In this document: positions 4,940-11,177 of the stretch, piece by piece
How the letters are laid out: the number at the start of each line of letters is the position of its first letter
Numbering within the stretch: position 1 is the stretch's first letter
Assembly (NCBI GenBank): GCA_913060955.1
Contig: CAJXTH010000009.1
Location: 1 to 12,127 of the forward strand
Source: an uncultured bacterium
Lineage (GTDB): Bacteria > Patescibacteriota > Minisyncoccia > SW-4-49-11
DNA: 12,127 nt
Direction of reading: 5' to 3'
Notes under the pieces: generated by a model
Told to the model about the DNA's origin: nothing
The model's input: only the letters and a program-made list of their open reading frames with translations
Databases searched by the model: none
Program-made: the position numbers and the translations under genes

Positions 4940-7367
4940 CTCGATCAATGTGGATAGCATCTCCTCGAGAAACATTGTGAAGTAAAAGATAGTCAGCAAG
5001 GTAGGTTTCCAAAATATCAGTGATGGTTCGTTCCAGTTCTCGAGCACCAAAGTCCATACTGTATCCCTGCTCGGCAATGTATTGGATTGCTTCATCACTG
5101 ACATCAAGCGTCACTCCTCGTTCTTGCTCGAATCGTTCCGACATGCCTCCGATCATTTTTTGTGCAATTCCATAAACATGTTCTGGGCGAAGAGGATAAT
5201 AAACAATGACTTCGGTGAATCGGTTCACAAACTCAGGAGCAAACTGACCTCCATTAATAATTTCGTCAATCAGCTGTCCTTTGAATTCTTCTTTATCGAA
5301 TTCTCCTGGATGGCTTCTGACATAGTCTCTCAAAAACAGTGCTCCTGCATTGGACGTTGCGATAATAATCGTATTTCGGAAGTCTGTTCGAACACCTCGA
5401 TTATCAATCAGAAATCCTTCATCAAGAATCTGCAAGAAGATGTTCAGCACGTTTTTGTGTGCTTTTTCGATCTCATCAAGCAAAATGAGAGAAAATGGCC
5501 TGTCTTGGACCTGCTTGGTCAAGAACCCTTCTTGGTAACCAGATTGACCTGATGGAGATCCAAGAATTCCATATACTGATTCTGCGTCTGCAAATTCGTT
5601 CATATCAAGACGAATCATACGTTCTTTGGAACCAAAGTAGTGCTTGGCCAAGGCTTTTGCTGTTTCCGTTTTACCGACTCCAGTTGGTCCGAGGAATAGA
5701 AATGTTCCAATAGGCTTATCAGTAGATCCTACATCGAGTTTGGCTCGTTTAAGTGCGTTTGAAATAGAAACCAGAGCTTCATCTTGACCTTTAATTTCAT
5801 CATGGAGCTTGGACTCTAGGCTAATCAAGGCAGCCTTTTCTCCTTCTTCCATCTGGTTCAGGTTGATATTGGTTCGAGTTGAAACAACTGATCGAATATG
5901 ACTTTCGAGAACAAACTGGTTTCCCTCGGCTCGGCATTTATCGACCGCATCCGACAAAATCTCCACAGCCTTCCCGGGGAACCCTCCTTTGGTTACGTAC
6001 CTGCGAGCAAAGGACATAACAGCCTTGAGAGACTGATAGGTAACCGAAATTTTACTGTATTTTTCCAAGGTAAAAGAGTTCATCATGAGCACATTCATGG
6101 TCTCTTCCTCGCTTGCATCTGGTACAATAAGTCGTTCGAACAAACTGTCAATTGCTGGATAGGATTTGATTCCCATGTGGTATCCTTCTGGGTTATCGAG
6201 TCCAATTACATTTACCCGAGTAGAGTTTAAGAACTTGGTAATAATGTTTCGAATTTCATCGTCGGCTGAGCTAAACAAGTTAGAAATATTCTCAATAACC
6301 AAGATAATATTTCCAGACCTCTCTGCATAGTTTAGAGCATTCAAGAGATATCCAGGAGCATCCTCAACCCCAGATAACAGATCGGTAACATGGAGTCGCA
6401 TTACTCGACTCAGGTTTTTGTTGTGTTCAATTTGGAATCTTCGAATATGGTAAGCTAGGTTGTCCACAATAGTAGATTTTCCTACACCCACAGACCCCAA
6501 GAGCAATACGTTGTTTCGAGAAGACTTAGATAGAGACTCAAGAACAGTTCGAAGTACCCCTTGATGAATCACTACCTGATGAGGATCCCGGTACTCTACT
6601 CGAGCGGTAATGTCATCAGCAATGGCATCGAGATCATTGGTATACCCAATCGTCCAACTGCGACCAAGAGCCCCAAAATTCTTTCGAATGTGACTTGCAT
6701 CCAAAGAAGAGGTTTTCGGAGTATTGTAGTAGCGAAGCGCTTCCCATTCGATAATTTTAATAAAGTCTTCTTGAGCTAGATTGGCTTGATTCAAGATCTG
6801 AGTAAACACACCTCCTTGCTGAAAGAACACCCAGAGCACAGTGTTGGCATCAATTTTTGGTTCTTCAAGTTGCACATAGGTCTCCATACAGGCGTCAAGA
6901 AGGACTTCAATATCTGGAGTGTTTTCAAATGATTCAAAGTAGTCACGGACTTTTTTGATTGTCGTGTCTGGTTCAAGCCCCATTTTACGAACAATAAACT
7001 CTCCTCGGGGGCTGAGAACTGCTGCTTCAAATAATTGTGGATACGATAGTTTCCGAGGAAAATAATCCACTAAATGAGTTGCAACATCGTAGGAAAAGTG
7101 AGCAGCGTAATTATTTTCTAAAATCGGTGGTTCTGTTGGTTTTCGAAGTTTTTTACTGATGTACAGGTAGGCAACAACATAGACAAATATTGTTGCTCCC
7201 AGCAAAATACCCGCAGTTGCAAATCGCTGCGTCACAAGTCCCATCCCGGTGATCAAAAAGACAAGACCAAACCAGACGAGAAGAGAAATCCACCCAAAGA
7301 AAATTCGCTCAAGTATATTTGAGGTAAACGCTCGGGTATGATAGATGGAATAAAATCGTTTTGCCAT
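4923..7367 (-). CDS. Membrane-anchored Clp/HSP100-like AAA+ ATPase with degenerate first ATPase site
   Basis: An 814-residue protein with two N-terminal membrane helices (about 23-44 and 50-71), a divergent Clp N-like helical region (about 90-215), and two AAA+ modules. D1 has Walker A GSVGVGKS (291-298), but its Walker B reads LVIEN (356-360) instead of the usual hhhDE. D2 is intact: GPTGVGKT (560-567), LILLDE (627-632), sensor-1 N673, arginine finger R716 in PEFVNRF, and GARELER (774-780). There is no ClpB-type coiled middle domain. The pore loops differ from ClpB/ClpC: GVEDAPGY in D1 (333-340) and SPSGQSGYQEG in D2 (604-614), where GYVG is expected. No VGF/IGL-type ClpP loop is visible after sensor 1. 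I infer membrane-bound unfolding or remodelling driven by D2. It is the last gene of the operon, 3 bases after the small membrane protein. Expected location: inner membrane, ATPase domains in the cytoplasm. Confidence 0.9.
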   Translation of the reverse strand: MAKRFYSIYHTRAFTSNILERIFFGWISLLVWFGLVFLITGMGLVTQRFATAGILLGATIFVYVVAYLYISKKLRKPTEPPILENNYAAHFSYDVATHLVDYFPRKLSYPQLFEAAVLSPRGEFIVRKMGLEPDTTIKKVRDYFESFENTPDIEVLLDACMETYVQLEEPKIDANTVLWVFFQQGGVFTQILNQANLAQEDFIKIIEWEALRYYNTPKTSSLDASHIRKNFGALGRSWTIGYTNDLDAIADDITARVEYRDPHQVVIHQGVLRTVLESLSKSSRNNVLLLGSVGVGKSTIVDNLAYHIRRFQIEHNKNLSRVMRLHVTDLLSGVEDAPGYLLNALNYAERSGNIILVIENISNLFSSADDEIRNIITKFLNSTRVNVIGLDNPEGYHMGIKSYPAIDSLFERLIVPDASEEETMNVLMMNSFTLEKYSKISVTYQSLKAVMSFARRYVTKGGFPGKAVEILSDAVDKCRAEGNQFVLESHIRSVVSTRTNINLNQMEEGEKAALISLESKLHDEIKGQDEALVSISNALKRAKLDVGSTDKPIGTFLFLGPTGVGKTETAKALAKHYFGSKERMIRLDMNEFADAESVYGILGSPSGQSGYQEGFLTKQVQDRPFSLILLDEIEKAHKNVLNIFLQILDEGFLIDNRGVRTDFRNTIIIATSNAGALFLRDYVRSHPGEFDKEEFKGQLIDEIINGGQFAPEFVNRFTEVIVYYPLRPEHVYGIAQKMIGGMSERFEQERGVTLDVSDEAIQYIAEQGYSMDFGARELERTITDILETYLADYLLLHNVSRGDAIHIDRADIEK

Positions 7368-7370
7368 AGC

Positions 7371-7766
7371 TTACAAAGATAAAATCAAGAGTACAATAAA
7401 CACAATCGGTGCAAACACCCAAACCACGAAAAAGGCAGCCCCTAAAGCCACAACGAAAATCTCAAGAACAAGTCCAGCAATAATTGTAAAGAATCGGATA
7501 AAGAACCCAACTACTCTGGAGACCATGTTGGAAGCAAAGACCTCCATAATCCGCTGAAGATCAAATCCTTTGGAAGGATAGGCGTAGGCTTGGTTTTTCC
7601 AGGGATAGATCAGAGTTTTGAGCAAAAACGCGAAAGAAAATATATAGGCAATAGCAGACATATACTCCCCGATTCCTCGGAAAATCCTCTGAGGCATTTC
7701 TACAAAGCACCAGGTGAGTGATACTGAGATCAGCTTTGCGTTATATTCTGTCGTTTCTACTATCAT
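7371..7766 (-). CDS. Small integral membrane protein upstream of the Clp-like ATPase
   Basis: Function unknown. The 131 residues from the ATG at 7764-7766 contain hydrophobic segments at about 35-53 and, near the C-terminus, about 86-131 (two or three helices). Between them is a polar stretch with LIYPWKN (52-58) and KGFDLQRIMEVF (66-77). From memory, a protein with a PWK/GFD-type motif often precedes membrane-anchored Clp genes in CPR genomes, but I could not check this. The frame can be extended to a TTG at 7770-7772. I prefer the ATG because it still leaves a 9-base gap from the previous stop and neither start has a Shine-Dalgarno sequence. The 3-base gap to the ATPase gene and the shared membrane location suggest a partner or anchor of that ATPase (inference). 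Confidence 0.8.
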   Translation of the reverse strand: MIVETTEYNAKLISVSLTWCFVEMPQRIFRGIGEYMSAIAYIFSFAFLLKTLIYPWKNQAYAYPSKGFDLQRIMEVFASNMVSRVVGFFIRFFTIIAGLVLEIFVVALGAAFFVVWVFAPIVFIVLLILSL

Positions 7767-7775
7767 GAGCAAGAG

Positions 7776-8738
7776 TTATTGTTGTTGGACAATAGAAATT
7801 CTTGAGACAAGTCCATTTACGATAATTTGAGCCTTTCGTTCTTTGTCTTCGTAGTTGTTGGATCGATAGATACTTCCATCAGCATTTGCTACGAGTGATT
7901 CAAAGTTTCTGGTAGTAAGAGTCAAAGCTGGAATAACCTCTACTCCGAGTTCTCGAGGAACAATGATGGTTGCACTAGATGCTGTCACATCAAGGTCAAA
8001 GGTAGCTTCTTCTACTTTATCTCCCAAGGTAATCATTACGTCTGAGCCAGTGGTAGTAAGGTTAAATTGGGAAACGGGAACATCTGACAAGTCCATCGTT
8101 ACGTCCATTGCATTTCCGGTAACTTTGATCTGAGTTGGAGTCTCGGTATTGAGTCGAGTGGTAAGATTTTTGTAATAATTTCCAATTCCTTCCCAATAGT
8201 CAGATTGCCGAAGGGTAATAGTTTGTTTTTCGCCTTCTCGACTTGCTTTTGGCTCAAGTGTCTTATAATTGGAGTCATAGAAGGTCTCAATCAAATTCCC
8301 CTGCAACCCTCCTTGAACGTTAACTCGTCCTGCGGTATTTTCGATAATAATATCAGCCTCAGTTACTCCCTCCTGGATTCCAGCAGCGTACTGGGTCTGA
8401 TTGTTATCGAGCACTTGATCAGGAGTAAGAACACTTCCCACTGTAAGAGCAACAGCGAGCGAACTCACAAACACTCCGATTGCAATAGTCTTGGTTGATC
8501 GAGCTGAGAAAATAGACAATCCAAATGAGACGACGAGCAATGGCCAAAGCTGTGCATACGAAACCATGATCTTGACCGCACTTGCATTGCTTGCAGTGTA
8601 GAAATACACAATTCCGAGGACAACGAAAAGCAATCCCAAATACAGAATTCCAAAGTTAAACTTTTCCTGAGGAATATGATTTTCTTGGGACTTTTCTTCT
8701 TGTTCTAAGAGGTATTTGTTTTTTTCAGTATCAATCAT
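7776..8738 (-). CDS. LiaF-like membrane protein with beta-rich exterior domain
   Basis: A 320-residue protein with a polar N-terminus, three membrane helices (about 29-48, 62-78 and 84-104), and a C-terminal half rich in short beta strands (about 125-318). The helices resemble the small membrane domain found in LiaF-like and DUF5668-type proteins. The C-terminal half resembles the LiaF C-terminal or 'toast-rack' beta fold, with repeated strand phrases such as ADIIIENTAGRVNVQGG and VTMDLSDVPVSQFNL. In Firmicutes LiaF is an envelope-stress sensor that controls LiaRS. No two-component genes are visible here. It begins one base after the stop of the PspC gene, a pairing that is common for PspC and LiaF-type proteins and supports the assignment. 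The exact subfamily is uncertain, and it could simply be a surface-facing adhesin-like domain on a membrane anchor. Confidence 0.75.
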   Translation of the reverse strand: MIDTEKNKYLLEQEEKSQENHIPQEKFNFGILYLGLLFVVLGIVYFYTASNASAVKIMVSYAQLWPLLVVSFGLSIFSARSTKTIAIGVFVSSLAVALTVGSVLTPDQVLDNNQTQYAAGIQEGVTEADIIIENTAGRVNVQGGLQGNLIETFYDSNYKTLEPKASREGEKQTITLRQSDYWEGIGNYYKNLTTRLNTETPTQIKVTGNAMDVTMDLSDVPVSQFNLTTTGSDVMITLGDKVEEATFDLDVTASSATIIVPRELGVEVIPALTLTTRNFESLVANADGSIYRSNNYEDKERKAQIIVNGLVSRISIVQQQ

Positions 8739-8739
8739 A

Positions 8740-9222
8740 CTAGTTCTTTACGCTGTTTGTACTCTTAATCACCAGTCCAAGTCCGGCAGTAATAATCAAT
8801 ACCGGGATCTGTGCTTGTTGTGGAACCAAAGCCCACGGCACTACATTGTATTCAAGTACCGCTACACCCACCAACATCAGAACAAACGCCAGAATGTTTT
8901 CCCGAGTCACAAGATCATCAACCAGTGTGGCATCAGCCAGTGCCTGTTGTCGCTCTTGCTCAAGTTTTCCTTGTTCTCCCTTGATAGCAGACTCAAAGAA
9001 GGCAATGTCTTCCTCTTCCATGATCTTATCCTCTGTCGGTAACACCAACGAAAGCATCACGTAAAATACAACTCCTATCCCATTTGCCAAGGTTAGCAGG
9101 ATAAAGAGAGCTCGTATTACGTACGGATTTGTATCGAAGAAATCTGCTAAACCAGCAGCTACTCCAGTAAATATCCGATCATTGGTCGACTTATATAATC
9201 GATTAATTCGTTCTTCTTCCAT
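8740..9222 (-). CDS. PspC-domain membrane protein
   Basis: This 160-residue protein begins with a typical PspC domain: RLYKSTNDRIFTGVAAGLADFF, then NPYVIRALFILLTL and a membrane helix ending in LSLVLPTED (about 8-65). A charged linker follows (66-106), then two more hydrophobic segments (about 109-125 and 138-153). PspC is an inner-membrane component of the phage-shock response, and PspC domains occur in many envelope-stress systems. I chose the ATG at 9220-9222, right before the domain. The frame also has an ATG at 9250-9252, which adds 10 polar residues and would lie inside the likely promoter. It is the first gene of a four-gene leftward operon. Its promoter region is divergent from uvrC. 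Confidence 0.88.
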   Translation of the reverse strand: MEEERINRLYKSTNDRIFTGVAAGLADFFDTNPYVIRALFILLTLANGIGVVFYVMLSLVLPTEDKIMEEEDIAFFESAIKGEQGKLEQERQQALADATLVDDLVTRENILAFVLMLVGVAVLEYNVVPWALVPQQAQIPVLIITAGLGLVIKSTNSVKN

Positions 9223-9247
9223 ACATTGTGTTTTACTCGTTACATCA

Positions 9248-9278
9248 ATCATATCATATCCATATTATTTGAGTATAG
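9248..9278 (-). promoter_or_regulatory. Probable promoter region of the pspC operon
   Basis: The minus strand has several -10-like hexamers upstream of the PspC gene: TATGAT twice (9248-9253 and 9253-9258), TAATAT (9262-9267) and TATACT (9272-9277). None has a convincing -35 at 16-18 bases, so the exact start is unknown. A start from either TATGAT box would fit the ATG at 9222 and exclude the one at 9252. Confidence 0.3.
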
Positions 9279-9287
9279 GAGAACATC

Positions 9288-9318
9288 GTGGATAACTTTT
9301 TGAGTTGAGAATATCCAC
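9288..9318. promoter_or_regulatory. Dyad of DnaA-box-like sites between pspC and uvrC
   Basis: GTGGATA (9288-9294) and TATCCAC (9312-9318) are perfect inverted copies 17 bases apart. The left site reads TTATCCACG on the minus strand, 8 of 9 matches to the DnaA box TTATCCACA. The right site reads ATATCCACT on the plus strand, 7 of 9. The right arm lies in the spacer of the predicted uvrC promoter, so a bound protein could block it. Inner sequences (TTGAGT and ACTCAA) can pair alternatively. Confidence 0.35.
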
Positions 9319-9333
9319 TCAATCAGCTATACT
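9305..9333 (+). promoter_or_regulatory. Predicted uvrC promoter, apparently leaderless
   Basis: The -35 is TTGAGA (9305-9310), the spacer exactly 17 bases, and the -10 TATACT (9328-9333). Each hexamer matches the sigma70 consensus at 5 of 6 positions. The A of the uvrC ATG is 7 bases after the -10, where transcription normally starts, so the mRNA would have no leader and no Shine-Dalgarno sequence. Confidence 0.6.
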
Positions 9334-9339
9334 AGCTAT

Positions 9340-10626
9340 ATGACCAAGCATATCCAAAAACAACTTCAGGAACTCCCCAATACTCCGGGGGTGTATCAAT
9401 TCCGTGACAAAGACGGGACAGTTATTTATGTTGGAAAAGCTATTCGACTCAGAACTAGAGTCCAGAGTTACTTTCGGGAAAATAACGCAAGCCTTAACTC
9501 CGCTAAGCGAGCCATGGTCAAAGAAATCCGAGATATTGCGATTCTCTCTTGTGATAGTGAAATCGAAGCCTTGATTTTGGAGGCAAACCTTATCAAGAAA
9601 TACGACCCCAAGTACAATGTCCTCCTCAAAGACGATAAAAGTTACGCCTACCTAGCCTGGACCAAAGAAGACTTTCCCCGACTCTTTGTAACTTATCAAT
9701 CCTATCTGGATAATCATACATCCGACGTTCATTATCTTGGACCATTTATCAATGCGGATGCTCTCCGGCAGACGCTCCGAATCTTACGAAAAATATTCCC
9801 ATACAGATCGTGTAAAAAACTCCCGAAAACTCCCTGTATCTATTACAAACTGGGAAGGTGTAACGCACCATGTGTCGGACTGATTGCCAAAGAACGCTAT
9901 CACTACAATCTCCAAAAGATCATTGACTTCATGAAGGGAAATAAACAGGGTGTTGTAAAACAGCTTACCTTGGAGATGCAAGAACAAGCCCAAGCTCAGA
10001 ACTTTGAGCGAGCCGCAGAAATTCGAGATCAGATTACCGCCCTTGAGAAAGTAGCCCTGCACAAAGGAGTTATCAAGACTACCAGATCTAAGAAAATCTC
10101 ATACATGCAGGAGCTTCAATCTGTGTTGAACCTGGATAAACTCCCCAAGCGGATCGAAGGATATGATTCTTCTCATTTTCATGGGAATCAAGCCGTTGTA
10201 TCGATGGTGGTCTTTGAACACGGCCGACCAAATAAATCCGAATACCGCCGATTCAAAATCAAAAATCCACCAGATGGCGGAAATGACTTTTATAATCTAT
10301 ACCAAGCATTATCCAGAAGGTTTGCCCGAACCGATTGGCCAGTACCTGATCTTATTTTGATTGACGGTGGCCGCGGACAACTCACCCAAGCCCTGCGAGC
10401 CCAATCCGAAGGACTGATCCAATATCAGTCTATTCCAATTATCTCCCTTGCCAAAAAACTGGAAGAAATCTATATACCTAGTGAACCAAATCCAATCCTT
10501 ATCCCCCGAAATTCCCGTGCACTCCAACTCTTGCAACAAGTCCGTGACGAATCCCATCGCTTTGCCGTAACCTATCATCGAACGCTTAGATCAAAAAATC
10601 TTCTTCCGAAAAAGAAAAAAGCGTAG
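9340..10626 (+). CDS. uvrC: Excinuclease ABC subunit C, lacking the C-terminal HhH domain
   Basis: UvrC makes both incisions around a DNA lesion in nucleotide excision repair, after UvrA and UvrB. Residues 12-95 are the GIY-YIG nuclease (GVYQF, then VIYVGKAIRLRTRV) for the 3' cut. Cysteines 158, 166, 174 and 178 match the [4Fe-4S] ligand cluster of UvrC. Residues about 216-238 are the UVR motif that binds UvrB. The RNase H-like nuclease for the 5' cut is present with D276 (GYDSSH), D342 (LIDGGRGQL) and H406 (RDESHRF). The protein ends 22 residues after that histidine, in a lysine-rich tail, so the double helix-hairpin-helix DNA-binding domain of the usual 600-residue form is absent. The end coincides with a terminator and shows no sign of a frameshift. 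It stands alone on the plus strand. Shorter UvrC forms occur elsewhere (E. coli Cho), but Cho lacks the second nuclease. Confidence 0.95.
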   Translation: MTKHIQKQLQELPNTPGVYQFRDKDGTVIYVGKAIRLRTRVQSYFRENNASLNSAKRAMVKEIRDIAILSCDSEIEALILEANLIKKYDPKYNVLLKDDKSYAYLAWTKEDFPRLFVTYQSYLDNHTSDVHYLGPFINADALRQTLRILRKIFPYRSCKKLPKTPCIYYKLGRCNAPCVGLIAKERYHYNLQKIIDFMKGNKQGVVKQLTLEMQEQAQAQNFERAAEIRDQITALEKVALHKGVIKTTRSKKISYMQELQSVLNLDKLPKRIEGYDSSHFHGNQAVVSMVVFEHGRPNKSEYRRFKIKNPPDGGNDFYNLYQALSRRFARTDWPVPDLILIDGGRGQLTQALRAQSEGLIQYQSIPIISLAKKLEEIYIPSEPNPILIPRNSRALQLLQQVRDESHRFAVTYHRTLRSKNLLPKKKKA

Positions 10627-10649
10627 CACGAGGTGTGGTACGCTTTTTT
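10615..10649. terminator. Bidirectional terminator between uvrC and the convergent gene
   Basis: A perfect 11-base stem, AAAAAAGCGTA (10615-10625) with TACGCTTTTTT (10639-10649), encloses a 13-base loop. T-runs follow on the plus strand and, reading backwards, on the minus strand (10620 down to 10615 and beyond). It therefore serves both uvrC and the minus-strand gene that ends at 10672. The left arm contains the last uvrC codons and most of its TAG stop. Confidence 0.88.
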
Positions 10650-10671
10650 AGATTATCAATTTATCTCAGAG

Positions 10672-11115
10672 CTATCTAGGTTGAAACCCTATGGAACAAA
10701 GTTCTTCCAGTGAAGAGTTATCATAAACAACAATCTCTGAGACTTCACTCAAGTCATATCCATTAGCAGCAATATTAATGCTGCTAGTCCCGTCGTACCT
10801 TTGGATCACTTGCATTTGCGGTCCTCCCGCAAGCTCATATCCATCAGCAGCCTTGAGTCGCAGATGACTATCTGCTCCCTCAATCTGAACAATTCCGTCA
10901 GATGAAAATTTGACCATTCGATCAACACAATTCACTTGCAATGAGACTGATGGCTTTCCCAACATTATAGTAAAGAGTCCTGCTCTCTGACCAACATAAA
11001 GAGTGAGAAAGTTCAATCCATAGCCGAGAAAAAGCGCAAGCAGAGCTGTAAGAGCCCACTTGGTTTCATTGGAATTATTCTGATCGTTTCCAGATTCTAA
11101 TTGCGGTTGTGACAT
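10672..11115 (-). CDS. Single-pass membrane protein of unknown function
   Basis: I do not recognise this 147-residue protein. Residues 1-19 are polar and rich in Asn and Gln. Residues about 20-42 form a membrane helix, possibly continuing into a second hydrophobic stretch (46-53). The rest (about 55-147) is a small, probably beta-rich domain with cysteines at 63 and 140 that could form a disulfide if it faces outward. The start is well supported: GGAGGT (11121-11126) lies 5 bases before the ATG, the strongest Shine-Dalgarno sequence in the window. A promoter is predicted just upstream and a terminator follows at 10615-10649, so the gene may be its own transcription unit. No sorting signal, lipobox or enzymatic motif is visible. 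Confidence 0.75.
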   Translation of the reverse strand: MSQPQLESGNDQNNSNETKWALTALLALFLGYGLNFLTLYVGQRAGLFTIMLGKPSVSLQVNCVDRMVKFSSDGIVQIEGADSHLRLKAADGYELAGGPQMQVIQRYDGTSSINIAANGYDLSEVSEIVVYDNSSLEELCSIGFQPR

Positions 11116-11120
11116 GTGCC

Positions 11121-11126
11121 ACCTCC
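11121..11126 (-). promoter_or_regulatory. Strong Shine-Dalgarno sequence
   Basis: GGAGGT on the minus strand, 5 bases before the ATG of the small membrane protein at 11113-11115. It fixes that start. It stands out because most genes here lack such a site. Confidence 0.85.
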
Positions 11127-11148
11127 ATCAATGTACTACTTCGTGATC

Positions 11149-11177
11149 TTTTTACTATAAAATATTATTTTTGTCAA
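11149..11177 (-). promoter_or_regulatory. Predicted promoter of the small membrane protein
   Basis: A perfect -35 TTGACA (11172-11177) is followed after 17 bases by a weak -10 TAAAAA (11149-11154), in a very AT-rich stretch. The -35 overlaps the TGA stop of the HAD gene. Transcription would start about 25-30 bases upstream of the ATG. Confidence 0.4.

Noticed and set aside
5082..5552. A 156-codon plus-strand ORF antisense to the Clp-like gene
   Set aside because: It is opposite the D2 AAA+ module, which has complete conserved motifs, and its translation has no recognisable features.
11174..11176. TGA as a recoded glycine codon (Gracilibacteria-type code)
   Set aside because: No long frame in the window contains an internal TGA, glycines in conserved motifs use normal codons, and the TGA of the HAD gene falls at the expected end of the domain.
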